Below the pieces are notes generated by a model. It saw nothing but the letters and a program-made list of their open reading frames with translations, searched no databases and was not told where the DNA came from. From Pseudomonas pergaminensis (GTDB taxonomy: Bacteria; Pseudomonadota; Gammaproteobacteria; Pseudomonadales; Pseudomonadaceae): DNA of 64,000 bases. Location of the stretch: contig NZ_CP078013.2 of assembly GCF_024112395.2 (NCBI RefSeq), positions 930,001-994,000 on the forward strand. Direction: 5' to 3'. This document shows positions 34,976 through 44,657 of the stretch, piece after piece (the stretch's first letter is position 1; each line of letters starts with the position of its first letter). The position numbers and the translations under genes were made by a program.

Positions 34976-35452
34976 ATGAAAAACAACGCGACGGGACGGT
35001 TTAAATGGAAAGTGGGAGCTCAGGCCTTTGAATCGACCGATCTGGGTTTTGTGGCTGATGACCAAAGCGAGGATTTCGTGGTTCAAGCCCGTTCCACTGC
35101 AAGCGATGGTGTAGATGTCGAGCTGACGCTCTATATTCCAGAACGAGACCCGCAACGTAAAAAATACACCTACGGTTCCCATGACGAGTATCAAGCCTCG
35201 GTTCATTACACTGTCGGCGGTCGACCTAATAGTTGGCAGGGCGGCTACGTGGTTCGGGAAGCGGCGGACTTTTCTTCCAGCGATCCGGGCATTTGGCGCG
35301 TTAAGCTCATTTTTGGGATTGAGGTTGCCCTGAACGGCGGTGTTATGTCGATAAAGGGCGAGGGCGACGTCAAGGGGGCTGCTCCCTGGGGTAAAACCCT
35401 GCGCAAGCGTTTTCCATCCAAGCCCAAAAGAAAACCCCTCCCGCCAGGCTGA
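34976..35452 (+). CDS. Unrecognised beta-rich protein, accessory
   Basis: A 158-residue product with no signal peptide or membrane helix. The sequence alternates short hydrophobic stretches and polar turns (FVVQARSTASDGVDVELTLYI, VHYTVGGRPNSWQGGYVV, GIWRVKLIFGIEVAL), suggesting a beta-sandwich. It ends in a very basic tail (KTLRKRFPSKPKRKPLPPG) that could bind nucleic acid or membrane. Start ATG 34976 follows AGGAG by about 6 nt; the upstream extension to 34868 is AT-mixed and unlikely. It is a single gene between two terminator-like hairpins. Function unknown. Confidence 0.6.
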   Translation: MKNNATGRFKWKVGAQAFESTDLGFVADDQSEDFVVQARSTASDGVDVELTLYIPERDPQRKKYTYGSHDEYQASVHYTVGGRPNSWQGGYVVREAADFSSSDPGIWRVKLIFGIEVALNGGVMSIKGEGDVKGAAPWGKTLRKRFPSKPKRKPLPPG

Positions 35453-35488
35453 TGCGCAACCTGATGGGAAGGGCTGTAGAACACATGC

Positions 35489-35521
35489 AATGCCCTGGGC
35501 TTAGTCACCCAGGGCATTTTT
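35489..35521 (+). terminator. Rho-independent terminator between the orphan gene and dppF
   Basis: Stem aatgccctggg / cccagggcatt with an 8-nt loop, then TTTTTG on the plus strand. It lies 36 bp past the orphan stop and 10 bp before the convergent dppF stop, so it may act for both. Confidence 0.88.
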
Positions 35522-35530
35522 GTTGCGGTG

Positions 35531-36502
35531 TCACGCCACAAATTGCTCCGCGTAATGGCAAGCCACCTGGCGGTTATCCAGCGGCCGCAACTGCGGCTCC
35601 TCGGTGCTGCACCGTGCGGTCGCATACGGGCAGCGCTTGTGGAACGCGCAGCCAGGCGGTGGGTTCAGTGGGTTGGGCAACTCGCCGACAATCTTGATCT
35701 TCGGCTTGTTCGGGTCCGGGTGGATGGTCGGGGTGGCCGACAACAGCGCCTGGGTGTACGGGTGCAGGGGACGCGCGTAGATGTCCTCCTTGGGGCCCAC
35801 TTCCACCGGGCGACCGAGGTACATCACCATCACATCATCGGCAACATGCTGGACCACCGCCAGGTTGTGGGAGATGAACACGTAGGCCGTGTTGAATTCT
35901 TGCTGCAGGTCCATGAACAGGTTGAGCACCTGGGCCTGGATCGACACGTCCAGTGCGGAGGTGGGTTCATCCGCCACCAGCACTTTGGGTTGCAGCATCA
36001 TGGCGCGGGCCAGGGCGATGCGCTGGCGCTGACCACCGGAGAACATGTGCGGGTAGCGCTGATAATGCTCGGGGCGCAGGCCCACTTGCTTCATCATCGC
36101 CTGCACTTTCTCACGGCGTTCGGCGGCGGACAGGTTGGTGTTGATCAACAGCGGCTCGCCCAGTTGATCACCGACTTTCTGCCGAGGGTTGAGCGAGGCG
36201 TACGGGCTCTGGAACACCATCTGCACGTCTTTGCGCAATTGCTTGCGCTGGGCCTTGTCGGCGCCGGCGACTTCCTGGCCGGCGATTTTCAAGGAGCCGG
36301 AGGACGGCTCTTCAATCAAGGTGAGCGCACGGGCCAGGGTGGATTTGCCGCAACCCGACTCGCCGACGACAGCGAGGGTCTTGCCGGCTTCCAACTCAAA
36401 GGACACGCCATTGAGGGCACGCACCGTGGCGTGGCCCTTGAACAGGCCACGGGACACTTCATAGTGACGGGTCAGGTCGCGGGCAGTAAGAACGACGGCC
36501 AT
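35531..36502 (-). CDS. dppF: Di/tripeptide ABC transporter ATP-binding protein DppF
   Basis: A 323-residue ATPase with Walker A (GESGCGKSTLA), signature FSGGQRQRIALARAM and Walker B VLVADEPTSALDV. The C-terminal oligopeptide-family extension PLNPPPGCAFHKRCPYA carries cysteines that in the family bind an Fe-S cluster. It is the last gene of the dppBCDF block. Its ATG overlaps the dppD stop by 1 bp (TAATG). Confidence 0.95.
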   Translation of the reverse strand: MAVVLTARDLTRHYEVSRGLFKGHATVRALNGVSFELEAGKTLAVVGESGCGKSTLARALTLIEEPSSGSLKIAGQEVAGADKAQRKQLRKDVQMVFQSPYASLNPRQKVGDQLGEPLLINTNLSAAERREKVQAMMKQVGLRPEHYQRYPHMFSGGQRQRIALARAMMLQPKVLVADEPTSALDVSIQAQVLNLFMDLQQEFNTAYVFISHNLAVVQHVADDVMVMYLGRPVEVGPKEDIYARPLHPYTQALLSATPTIHPDPNKPKIKIVGELPNPLNPPPGCAFHKRCPYATARCSTEEPQLRPLDNRQVACHYAEQFVA

Positions 36503-37470
36503 TACGCCACCTCCTGGTTCAAGGGGTAGAAGCAGCGCGCGAGGCTGTTGCTTTTCGGGTCAAGGCCGGGGCGCTGGGTACGGCAGTTTTCCTGCACGTA
36601 CGGGCAGCGCGGCGACAGCAGGCAACCCTGCGGACGGTCATAACGACCGGGCACGATACCCGGCAGCGTGGCCAGGCGCGTGGCGCCGAGGCTGTGCTCG
36701 GGGATCGCCTTGAGCAGGGCTTCGCTGTACGGGTGCGCCGGAATGTCGAACAGTTGCGGCACCTGGCCGACTTCCACGGCTTGGCCGGCGTACATCACAC
36801 ACACGCGCTGGGCGGTTTCGGCCACGACCGCGAGGTCGTGGGTGATCAGCACCAGGCCCATGTTCTGCTCTTTCTGCAGGGCCAGCAGCAGGTCCATGAT
36901 CTGCGCTTGAATGGTGACGTCCAGCGCGGTGGTCGGTTCGTCGGCAATCAGCAGCTTTGGCTCGCCGGCAATCGCCATGGCGATGGCCACACGCTGGCTC
37001 ATGCCGCCGGACAGTTGGTGCGGGTAGGCATCCATACGGCTGGCAGCGCCCGGGATTTCAACCTTTTCCAACAGCTCGATGGCCCGCTTGCGCGCTTGCT
37101 TGCCGGACATTTTCAGGTGCAGGCGCAGCACTTCTTCAATCTGGAAACCCACGGTGTAGCTGGGGTTCAGCGCGGTCATCGGGTCCTGGAACACCATCGC
37201 CAGGTCTTTGCCGACGATCTGGCGGCGCTGGCGGCTGCTCAACTTGAGCATGTCCTTGCCGTCGAAGTTCAGGGCATCGGCGGTGACGATGCCGGGGTGC
37301 TCGATCAGGCCCATCAGCGCCATCATGGTCACGGATTTACCCGAGCCCGACTCGCCAACGATTGCCAGTACTTCGCCTTTGTCGACGGAAATGTCGAGGC
37401 CATCGACCACCGGCACGGCGGTCTTGTCGCCGAAGCGGACATTGAGATTCTTGATTTCTAACAGTGACAT
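36502..37470 (-). CDS. dppD: Di/tripeptide ABC transporter ATP-binding protein DppD
   Basis: A 322-residue ATPase with Walker [12 protein letters not shown], signature [15 protein letters not shown] and Walker [14 protein letters not shown]. The C-terminal extension [22 protein letters not shown] holds the Fe-S-type cysteines. The start at 37470 ([13 protein letters not shown]) is 10 bp after the dppC stop; the extension to 37530 lies in dppC. Together with DppF it forms the heterodimeric motor. Confidence 0.95.
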   Translation of the reverse strand: MSLLEIKNLNVRFGDKTAVPVVDGLDISVDKGEVLAIVGESGSGKSVTMMALMGLIEHPGIVTADALNFDGKDMLKLSSRQRRQIVGKDLAMVFQDPMTALNPSYTVGFQIEEVLRLHLKMSGKQARKRAIELLEKVEIPGAASRMDAYPHQLSGGMSQRVAIAMAIAGEPKLLIADEPTTALDVTIQAQIMDLLLALQKEQNMGLVLITHDLAVVAETAQRVCVMYAGQAVEVGQVPQLFDIPAHPYSEALLKAIPEHSLGATRLATLPGIVPGRYDRPQGCLLSPRCPYVQENCRTQRPGLDPKSNSLARCFYPLNQEVA

Positions 37471-37480
37471 GGGAATCTCC

Positions 37481-38398
37481 TCAGGCGGCGTTCTTGAGTT
37501 TCGGGTCCAGCGCGTCGCGCAGGCCGTCACCCATCAAGTTGATTGCCAGCACGCTGAGCAAAATAGTCAAACCAGGCAGGCTCACCACCCACCAGGCGCG
37601 TTCGATGTAGTCACGGGCCGAAGCCAGCATGGTGCCCCACTCCGGGGTTGGCGGTTGTACGCCAAGGCCCAGGAAGCCCAGGGCCGCGGCGTCGAGGATC
37701 GCCGAGGAGAAGCTCAGGGTGGCCTGGACGATCAGCGGCGCCATGCAGTTAGGCAGCACGGTGATGAACATCAGGCGTGGCAGGCCGGCGCCGGCGAGGC
37801 GGGCGGCAGTCACATAGTCGCGGTTCAGTTCGCCCATCACCGCCGCGCGGGTCAGGCGGACGTAGGACGGCAGCGACACGATGGCGATGGCGATCACGGT
37901 GTTGATCAGGCCAGGGCCGAGGATCGCGACGATGGCAACGGCCAGCAGCAGCGACGGCAGGGCCAGCATGATGTCCATCAGGCGCATGATGGTCGGGCCG
38001 AGCAGGCGCGGGAAGAACCCGGCGAACAGACCCAGCAGGATCCCCGGGATCAGCGACATCACGACCGACGACAAGCCGATCAGCAAGGACAGGCGCGAGC
38101 CCTGGATCAGGCGCGAGAGCAGGTCACGGCCCAGTTCATCGGTGCCGAGCAGGAACTGCATCTGCCCGCCTTCCAGCCAAGCCGGCGGGGTCAGCAGGAA
38201 GTCGCGGTACTGCTCGCTTGGGTTATGCGGTGCAACCCACGGGGCAAAGATCGCGCAGAACACGATCAGCAACATGAACAGCAGGCCGGCAACCGCGCCT
38301 TTGTTCTTGGAGAAGGCTTGCCAGAATTCTTTGTACGGGGACGGGTACAGCAGGCTTTGATCGACTGCTGACACTTGAGTAGGTGTGGTCATGGTCAT
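37481..38398 (-). CDS. dppC: Di/tripeptide ABC transporter permease DppC
   Basis: A 305-residue permease with an N-terminal cytoplasmic stretch, first helix [20 protein letters not shown] and a permease core of five helices with [21 protein letters not shown] as the EAA-type loop. Two ATGs are possible (38398 and 38392), six bases apart. The gene starts 4 bp after the dppB stop. Confidence 0.94.
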   Translation of the reverse strand: MTMTTPTQVSAVDQSLLYPSPYKEFWQAFSKNKGAVAGLLFMLLIVFCAIFAPWVAPHNPSEQYRDFLLTPPAWLEGGQMQFLLGTDELGRDLLSRLIQGSRLSLLIGLSSVVMSLIPGILLGLFAGFFPRLLGPTIMRLMDIMLALPSLLLAVAIVAILGPGLINTVIAIAIVSLPSYVRLTRAAVMGELNRDYVTAARLAGAGLPRLMFITVLPNCMAPLIVQATLSFSSAILDAAALGFLGLGVQPPTPEWGTMLASARDYIERAWWVVSLPGLTILLSVLAINLMGDGLRDALDPKLKNAA

Positions 38399-38402
38399 GA
38401 TC

Positions 38403-39413
38403 TCAGCGCTGGTGACGGATGCGTGGGTTGGCGAAGCCGTAGAGGATATCCACCACGAAGTTCACCAGGATCACCAGGCAGGCGATCAGCAGGATGCCGT
38501 TCTGCACCACCGGGTAGTCCCGCGCGCCAATGGCTTCGATCAGCCATTTGCCGATGCCGGGCCAGGAGAAGATGGTTTCGGTCAAAACCGCACCGGCCAG
38601 CAGGGTGCCGACTTGCAGGCCGACCACGGTCAGTACCGGGATCAGCGCGTTACGCAGGCCGTGCACGAACACCACGCGCGCCGGCGACAGGCCCTTGGCC
38701 TTGGCGGTGCGGATATAGTCTTCACGCAGGACTTCGAGCATCGACGAACGGGTCATCCGCGCGATCACCGCCAGCGGGATGGTGCCGAGCACGATGGCCG
38801 GCAGGATCAGGTGGTGCAGGGCGTCGAAGAAAGCGTCTGGCTCGTCAGCCAGCAGGGTGTCGATCAGCATGAAGCCGGTGCGTGGCTCGATGTCGTAGAG
38901 CAGATCGATACGCCCGGAAACCGGGGTCCAGCCCAGGCTCACCGAGAAGAACATGATCAGGATCAGGCCCCACCAGAAGATCGGCATCGAATATCCCGCC
39001 AGGGAGATGCCCATCACCCCATGGTCGAACAGGGATCCTCGCTTCAAGGCCGCGATCACCCCGGCCAACAGGCCCAGGATACCGGCGAACAGCAGGGCGG
39101 CCATGGACAGTTCCAGGGTCGCCGGGAAGAGTGCGGTGAATTCGGTCCACACGCTGGTGCGAGTACGCAGCGATTCGCCAAGGTCGCCCTGGGCCAATTT
39201 GCCGACGTAGTCCAGGTATTGCGCATACAACGGCTTGTTAAGGCCAAGGCGTTCCATTGCCTGTGCGTGCATCTCGGGGTCGACGCGCCGCTCGCCCATC
39301 ATGACTTCGACGGGGTCGCCAGGGATCATGCGAATCAACGCAAACGTGAGCAACGTTATGCCGAAAAACGTAGGGATCAGTAACCCCAGTCGGCGGGCAA
39401 TAAAGCTAAACAT
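38403..39413 (-). CDS. dppB: Di/tripeptide ABC transporter permease DppB
   Basis: A 336-residue permease. The characteristic N-terminus MFSFIARRLGLLIPTFFGIT and LIRMIPGDPVEVMMGERR, five further helices and the loop RTAKAKGLSPARVVFVHGLRN identify DppB/OppB. The start at 39413 has GAGGT about 10 nt upstream. It follows the dppA4 gene after a 76-bp spacer with a strong stem-loop. Confidence 0.95.
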   Translation of the reverse strand: MFSFIARRLGLLIPTFFGITLLTFALIRMIPGDPVEVMMGERRVDPEMHAQAMERLGLNKPLYAQYLDYVGKLAQGDLGESLRTRTSVWTEFTALFPATLELSMAALLFAGILGLLAGVIAALKRGSLFDHGVMGISLAGYSMPIFWWGLILIMFFSVSLGWTPVSGRIDLLYDIEPRTGFMLIDTLLADEPDAFFDALHHLILPAIVLGTIPLAVIARMTRSSMLEVLREDYIRTAKAKGLSPARVVFVHGLRNALIPVLTVVGLQVGTLLAGAVLTETIFSWPGIGKWLIEAIGARDYPVVQNGILLIACLVILVNFVVDILYGFANPRIRHQR

Positions 39414-39448
39414 CTTGTCGTGTACCTCAATCAGCCGGTTAGGCAGGT

Positions 39449-39476
39449 TCGGCACCGTCAGTGTCGACGGTGCCGA
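39449..39476. other. Stem-loop between dppA4 and dppB
   Basis: Perfect 11-bp arms (tcggcaccgtc and gacggtgccga) around a 6-nt loop. On the minus strand no U-run follows, so it is more likely an mRNA-stabilising or processing hairpin that sets higher dppA4 than dppB levels than a full terminator. Confidence 0.7.
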
Positions 39477-39489
39477 GCGTTTTTCTTAT

Positions 39490-41085
39490 TTACTTCACCT
39501 GGGTAGTGGCGAAGTTATTGTTCGTCAGAGGGCTTTGGGTATAACCCTCGACGTTCTTGCGCATGGCGGTGAACATTTTCGGGTAAGCCATGGGGATCCA
39601 TGGTTGGTCCTTGTCGAAAACGTCCATGGCTTGTTCATAGAGTGCAGCGCGTTGTGCGGGTTCAGCGACAGCGCGCGCCTTGTCGATCAAGTCTTGAAAC
39701 TCTTTGTTACACCAGCGCGCGTAGTTTTCGCCGTTTTTCGCTGCATCGCAACTCAGGTTCGGCGTGAGGAAGTTATCCGGGTCGCCGTTATCCCCCGCCC
39801 AACCGGCGGACACCATGTCGTGCTCGCCGTTTTTAGCACGCTTGAGCATTTCGCCCCATTCCATGACTTTGATATTCACCTTCAGGCCAATCTGCGCCAG
39901 ATCTGCCTGCATGCGCTGGGCGCCGAGCATCGGGTTAGGGTTGGTCGGGCCGCCGCCGTTACGGGTGAACAGGGTGAACTCGGTGCCTTCCGGCACGCCG
40001 GCTTCCTTGAGCAGGGCGCGGGCCTTGTCGAGGTCGCGCGGTGGGTTTTTCAGCTTGTCGTTGAAGCCCAGCAGCGTGGGGGGAAACGGGCCGGTGGCAT
40101 CGACAGCGTTGCCTTTGCCGTACAGCGATTCGTTGTAGCCTTTTTTGTCGAACGCGATGTTGATCGCATGACGCACCCGCGCGTCGCTCATGTACTTGTG
40201 GGTGGTGTTCAGTGCGGTGTAGGCGGTGGTCATCGCCGCCAGTTCATCGACCTTCAGGTTCGGGTCTTTCTTGATGCTGGGCAGGTCATCCGGCTTGGGA
40301 TATAGCGCGACCTGGCATTCGTTGGCCTTGAGCTTCTGCAGGCGCACGTTGTTGTCGACCGCAATGGCCAGGATCAACGGGTCGGCCGGCGGTTTGCCAC
40401 GGAAGTACTCCGGGTTGGCCTTGAAGCGTACCTGGGCATCTTTCTGGTAGCGGATGAAGATGAACGGGCCGGTGCCGATCGGCTTGCTATTGAGCTCATC
40501 GGTCTTACCGGCGGCGAGCAGTTTGTCGGCGTATTCAGCGGAGTGGATGGCGGTAAACGGCATCGCGACATCGGCCAGGAACGGTGCTTCAGGGCGCGTC
40601 AGGGTGAAGACCACCGTGTGGTCATCAGTCTTCTCGACACTTTTGAGCAATTCCTTGAAGCCCATGCTTTCGAAATAGGGGAAACCCGTGGTGGATTTGT
40701 TATGCCAAGGGTGTTTCGGGTCCAACTGGCGCTGGAAGCTCCAGAGCACGTCATCGGCATTCAAGTTGCGCGTGGGTTTGAAATAGTCGGTGGTGTGGAA
40801 CTTGACGTCATCGCGCAGATGAAAGGTATAGGTCAGGCCGTCGTCACTGATTTCCCAGGTCTTGGCGAGCGCGGGAACGATTTCAGTGGTGCCTGGCTTG
40901 AAGTCCACCAGACGGTTAAACATGGTTTCAGCGGCGGCGTCTGCGGTCACGGCCGTGGTGTACAGGACCGGGTCGAAACCTTCCGGGCTGGCTTCGGTGC
41001 AGACAACCAGTGGTTTGGCCGAAACGCCGATCGCCACGCTCAACAGCGCGGCGGCCATGGTGGCTTGTAGCGGAAGCATTTTCAT
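39490..41085 (-). CDS. Peptide-binding protein DppA4-like
   Basis: A periplasmic solute-binding protein (SBP_bac_5) of 531 residues with a signal peptide ending near GVSAKP. Typical text: VVCTEASPEGFDPVLYTTAV, GLTYTFHLRDDVKFHTT and SKPIGTGPFIFIRYQKD. It is the binding-protein gene adjacent to dppB, like PA4502 (dppA4) of P. aeruginosa, and is the most diverged of the four in this locus. It delivers di/tripeptides to DppBC. Confidence 0.92.
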   Translation of the reverse strand: MKMLPLQATMAAALLSVAIGVSAKPLVVCTEASPEGFDPVLYTTAVTADAAAETMFNRLVDFKPGTTEIVPALAKTWEISDDGLTYTFHLRDDVKFHTTDYFKPTRNLNADDVLWSFQRQLDPKHPWHNKSTTGFPYFESMGFKELLKSVEKTDDHTVVFTLTRPEAPFLADVAMPFTAIHSAEYADKLLAAGKTDELNSKPIGTGPFIFIRYQKDAQVRFKANPEYFRGKPPADPLILAIAVDNNVRLQKLKANECQVALYPKPDDLPSIKKDPNLKVDELAAMTTAYTALNTTHKYMSDARVRHAINIAFDKKGYNESLYGKGNAVDATGPFPPTLLGFNDKLKNPPRDLDKARALLKEAGVPEGTEFTLFTRNGGGPTNPNPMLGAQRMQADLAQIGLKVNIKVMEWGEMLKRAKNGEHDMVSAGWAGDNGDPDNFLTPNLSCDAAKNGENYARWCNKEFQDLIDKARAVAEPAQRAALYEQAMDVFDKDQPWIPMAYPKMFTAMRKNVEGYTQSPLTNNNFATTQVK

Positions 41086-41124
41086 TCATAGCCCTCTGCA
41101 ATCGATGGGACCAGACAAGCGTAG

Positions 41125-41151
41125 ACGGCGGGCTCGTCCTGAGCCCGCCGT
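41125..41151. other. Stem-loop between opdP and the dppA4-like gene
   Basis: Perfect 11-bp arms (acggcgggctc / gagcccgccgt) with a 5-nt loop, 15 bp past the opdP stop. It lacks a minus-strand U-run, so it probably acts as a partial terminator or stabiliser. Confidence 0.65.
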
Positions 41152-41165
41152 TTACCTGGCGCTAA

Positions 41166-42581
41166 TTAAAGAATGTTGAACGGGATGGTGGTGACCAGGC
41201 GGAACTCTTTGATGTTGCCGTCAGCTTGTTGGGCGCTGGCGCGGTGAGTCACGTAGGTGCCACGGATCGTAGTGGCCTTGAGCGGGCCGCTCTGAATTGC
41301 GTAGGAAGTACCAACGCCGTATTCCTGGTGTTTCTCGCCGTCCATCAGGCGCAGGTCGCTACGCGATGCGCCGGCTTCGCCGTAGGCGGTGCCGTTGTAG
41401 TGAGTACCGTCGATGCCCCAACCGCGCGCCGAGTAGACGTTGAACTTCAGGCCTGGCACGCCGTATTCGGCCATGTTGATGGCGTAGGCGATCTGGAAAG
41501 ACTTCTCGTTCGGGCTGTTGAAGTCCGAAGTCAGGGAGTTTGCCAGGTAGATGCCGTTGGTTTCGTGCAGGTAGTCGAAGTACTCGTCACCGTTCACTTC
41601 CTGGTACGAGAAGGTCAGGCTGTGGGCCTGGTGGGTCAAGCCCAGGGACAACGAGTAAGTGTCGTTGTCGATGTTGCCCATCTTCTTGCTGCCGGTGTCG
41701 GTGGTTTTGTAGTAGTTCAGGCCGGTGGTCAGTGCCAGGGTCTGTGCATCACCCAATTCGTGGGTGGCACCGAAGTAGTACTGGTTCCAGAAGTCTTCGA
41801 CGTTAGCGGCGAATACGCTGGTTTTCAGGCTCTTGAACGGCTGGTAGTTGAAGCCCAGGGTTTTGACCTTGTCGGTTTCCTGGCCATTGCCGTACTCGGA
41901 ACGGAATTTCGACAGGCTTTGTTCGGTACGCGGCGAAACGCGATCGAAGATGCCGCCCTGGAACGACAGGTTGCTGAACTCTTCGCTGTTGAAGCTCACA
42001 CCTTCGAAGCTCGATGGCAGTGCACGGTTGCCGATGGTGTCGACAATTCCGCTGCTGAAGTTCTGGCGACCGGCGGTCAAGGTTGTGTTGGACACGCGGA
42101 ATTTGACGTTAGCCAAGCCCAGCTTGCTCCACTGGCCTACAGCGTCACCGAAGGAGTGAGCCAGGGTACGGTTGGAGCCGCCGGCGATGTCTTTTTGGTC
42201 CCGGTCGAGCGCAATGTAGTTGTAAGCGGCGACTTCGGTACTCACGCCAACCGTGCCTTGGGTGAAGCCCGAGGTGTAGTTGAGGATGGTGCCTTGGGCC
42301 CAGTTGTAGCGGCGGGAAACCCTGGTGGTTACATCATTGGCTTTATCGGCTTCATTTTTGTAATAACCGAACTTCTGGCCACGAAATTTCATTTCGTTGG
42401 AGTACCAGTTACGGGTCGTGCCGCCCAGGCTTTGACCATCAATAAAGCCCTTGGCCTCGCTTTGGGCGCTGGCGCCGGCCAATGTGGTTGGAACGAAGTC
42501 CTGGCTGGCGGTTTCAGCGTAGGCGGTTGCCGTGATGCTGCTGATGGCCAGGGCCAGAAGCGCTTTGCTGCTCAGTTTCAT
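41166..42581 (-). CDS. opdP: OprD-family outer-membrane porin OpdP
   Basis: A 471-residue porin with a signal peptide (MKLSSKALLALAISSITATAYA). OprD features are the N-terminal FIDGQSLGGTTRNWYSNEM, repeated amphipathic strands, and the C-terminal REFRLVTTIPFNIL. In P. aeruginosa the porin in this dpp context (PA4501, OpdP) takes up glycine-glutamate dipeptide and can admit carbapenems. The start at 42581 has AAAGGAG about 8 nt upstream. It lies between two dppA-type genes on the same strand. Confidence 0.93.
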   Translation of the reverse strand: MKLSSKALLALAISSITATAYAETASQDFVPTTLAGASAQSEAKGFIDGQSLGGTTRNWYSNEMKFRGQKFGYYKNEADKANDVTTRVSRRYNWAQGTILNYTSGFTQGTVGVSTEVAAYNYIALDRDQKDIAGGSNRTLAHSFGDAVGQWSKLGLANVKFRVSNTTLTAGRQNFSSGIVDTIGNRALPSSFEGVSFNSEEFSNLSFQGGIFDRVSPRTEQSLSKFRSEYGNGQETDKVKTLGFNYQPFKSLKTSVFAANVEDFWNQYYFGATHELGDAQTLALTTGLNYYKTTDTGSKKMGNIDNDTYSLSLGLTHQAHSLTFSYQEVNGDEYFDYLHETNGIYLANSLTSDFNSPNEKSFQIAYAINMAEYGVPGLKFNVYSARGWGIDGTHYNGTAYGEAGASRSDLRLMDGEKHQEYGVGTSYAIQSGPLKATTIRGTYVTHRASAQQADGNIKEFRLVTTIPFNIL

Positions 42582-42751
42582 GGGTGAAGCTCCTTTGGTT
42601 CTCTTTTTAATGCCGGTCTTTTTTGGTGATCCGGCTATTGGGTGTGTAACTCGTTCAAGCCATGGCAAACGTTTGGCGTAGGAAAAATCCCAACAAAAGG
42701 CCGCGCGTTTGCAGCAAGGCGGGGCTCGCCCTGCGCAATCCGGTTATTTTC

Positions 42752-44356
42752 TTATGGGGTGATACTGACGCCCGAGAACACGTTCCGGCCGAAGGGGCTG
42801 ACCTTGAACCCTTCGACTTTGGCGCTTAACGGCTGGTTGACCGTCGAGTGGGCGACTGGCGTGATCGGCACCTGCTGCTTGAGCAGTTGCTGCGCCTGTT
42901 TGTACAGAACAGTCCTTTGTTCGCGGTCGGTCACGACCTTGGCTTGCTTGATCAGCTTGTCGTACGCCGGGTCACACCACATGGAGTAGTTGTTCCCGCC
43001 GATGGCGTCGCAGCTGTAGAGGGTGCCCAGCCAGTTGTCCGGGTCACCGTTGTCGCCGGTCCAGCCGATCAGGCTCACATCGTGCTCACCGTTCTTGGTG
43101 CGCTTGATGTACTCGCCCCATTCGTAGCTGACGATCTTGACCTTGAGGCCGATCTTGGCCCAGTCGCTTTGCAGCATCTCGGCCATCAGCTTGGCGTTGG
43201 GGTTGTACGGCCGTTGTACCGGCATCGCCCACAGGGTGATCTCGGTACCTTCCTTCACGCCGGCGGCCTTGAGCAGTTCCTTGGCTTTTTCCGGGTTGTA
43301 GGCGGCGTCCTTGATGCTGTCGTCGTAGGACCACTGCGTCGGCGGCATGGCGTTGACCGCCAGTTGCCCCGCACCCTGGTACACGGCGTTCAGGATGCTC
43401 TGCTTGTTCACCGCCATGTCCAACGCCTGGCGCACTTCGAGCTGGTCGAAAGGTTTGTGGCGCACGTTGTAGGCGATGTAGCCGAGGTTGAAACCCGGTT
43501 TGGTCAGCAGTTGCAGGTTCGGGTCGGCCTTGAGGGCATCGACGTCAGCCGGGCGCGGATGCAGGGTCACCTGGCATTCGCCGGCCTTGAGCTTTTGCAC
43601 CCGCACCGACGCGTCGGTGTTGATGGCGAAGATCAACTGGTCCAGCTTGACCTTGCTCGGGTCCCAGTACTGTTTGTTGGCCACGTAACGGATCTGCGAA
43701 TCTTTCTGATACCGCTGGAACACGTAGGGGCCCGTGCCGATCGGCTTCTGATTGATGTCGCTGGGCTTGCCGGCCTTGAGCAACTGCTCGGCATATTCGG
43801 CCGAGAGGATCGCGGCGAAGCTCATGGCGATGTTCTGGATAAATGCGGCGTCCACTGTGTTCAGGGTGATCACCACGGTATGCGGATCGGTTTTCGCGAC
43901 CTTGGCGATGTTCTTGTTCAGGCTCATCCCGTTGAAGTACGGAAACTCGGTGGGGTAGGCCTTGCGGAACGGGTGGTCGGGGTCAAGCATGCGGTTGAAG
44001 GTGAACAGCACGTCGTCGGCGTTGAAGTCGCGCGTCGGCTTGAATTCCTTGTTGCTGTGGAATTTCACCCCTTCACGCAGGTGAAAGGTGTAGGTCAGTC
44101 CGTCTGGCGAAATATCCCACTTGGTTGCCAGCGCAGGTACGACACCCGTCTCGCCCTTTTCAAACTCAACCAGGCGGTTGTACAGCGGCTCGGCCGCATC
44201 GTTATCGGTGGCGGTGGTGTATTGCGCGGTGTCAAAGCCTGCCGGGCTGCCTTCCGAGCAGAACACCAGGCTCCGCTTGTCGGCGGCGTGGCCCATCATG
44301 GCCGCAGCCAACAGGCTGGTGCCAAAAATTGCGGATAGAACGGTGGTATGGCGCAT
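42752..44356 (-). CDS. Peptide-binding protein DppA3-like
   Basis: A periplasmic binding protein of 534 residues with signal MRHTTVLSAIFGTSLLAAAMMGHA. Motifs VFCSEGSPAGFDTAQYTT, GLTYTFHLREGVKFHSN and WAMPVQRPYNPNAKLMAEML are closely shared with the next two genes, indicating recent tandem duplication. A 170-bp spacer separates it from opdP. By position it corresponds to dppA3 (PA4500). Confidence 0.92.
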   Translation of the reverse strand: MRHTTVLSAIFGTSLLAAAMMGHAADKRSLVFCSEGSPAGFDTAQYTTATDNDAAEPLYNRLVEFEKGETGVVPALATKWDISPDGLTYTFHLREGVKFHSNKEFKPTRDFNADDVLFTFNRMLDPDHPFRKAYPTEFPYFNGMSLNKNIAKVAKTDPHTVVITLNTVDAAFIQNIAMSFAAILSAEYAEQLLKAGKPSDINQKPIGTGPYVFQRYQKDSQIRYVANKQYWDPSKVKLDQLIFAINTDASVRVQKLKAGECQVTLHPRPADVDALKADPNLQLLTKPGFNLGYIAYNVRHKPFDQLEVRQALDMAVNKQSILNAVYQGAGQLAVNAMPPTQWSYDDSIKDAAYNPEKAKELLKAAGVKEGTEITLWAMPVQRPYNPNAKLMAEMLQSDWAKIGLKVKIVSYEWGEYIKRTKNGEHDVSLIGWTGDNGDPDNWLGTLYSCDAIGGNNYSMWCDPAYDKLIKQAKVVTDREQRTVLYKQAQQLLKQQVPITPVAHSTVNQPLSAKVEGFKVSPFGRNVFSGVSITP

Positions 44357-44657
44357 GACGATCCCGATCCTTGTTTGTAATTGTCATCAGCGAGCAATCA
44401 CCCCGGCGTGCCAGGGCGACATCACTGATCCCACACGCAGCAAGTGCCTATCCATGTAAGGAGCTTCCGCTGTCCTACGACGTTATGGGTCGTGGACCTG
44501 GCAGTAAATGCACCAAATTGGATTGACCTTGTAGGCAACGGAGACACACATCGCAGTTCATTGCTGTAGGACGCAACGATTTCGAGCGTGGTCTGTTTCC
44601 TACGGTCCAGGCGGATGCAATAACGGCGACGTTATGAAACGTCGCCGTCATGGCTTC
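44357..44657. other. Intergenic region upstream of the DppA3-like gene
   Basis: 301 bp without a gene. It holds a 10-bp perfect stem (44623-44648, acggcgacgt / acgtcgccgt) just past the DppA2-like stop, a probable terminator with a weak U-tract (TTATTG). The rest should contain the promoter of the DppA3-like gene; I see no site I can assign. Confidence 0.55.
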
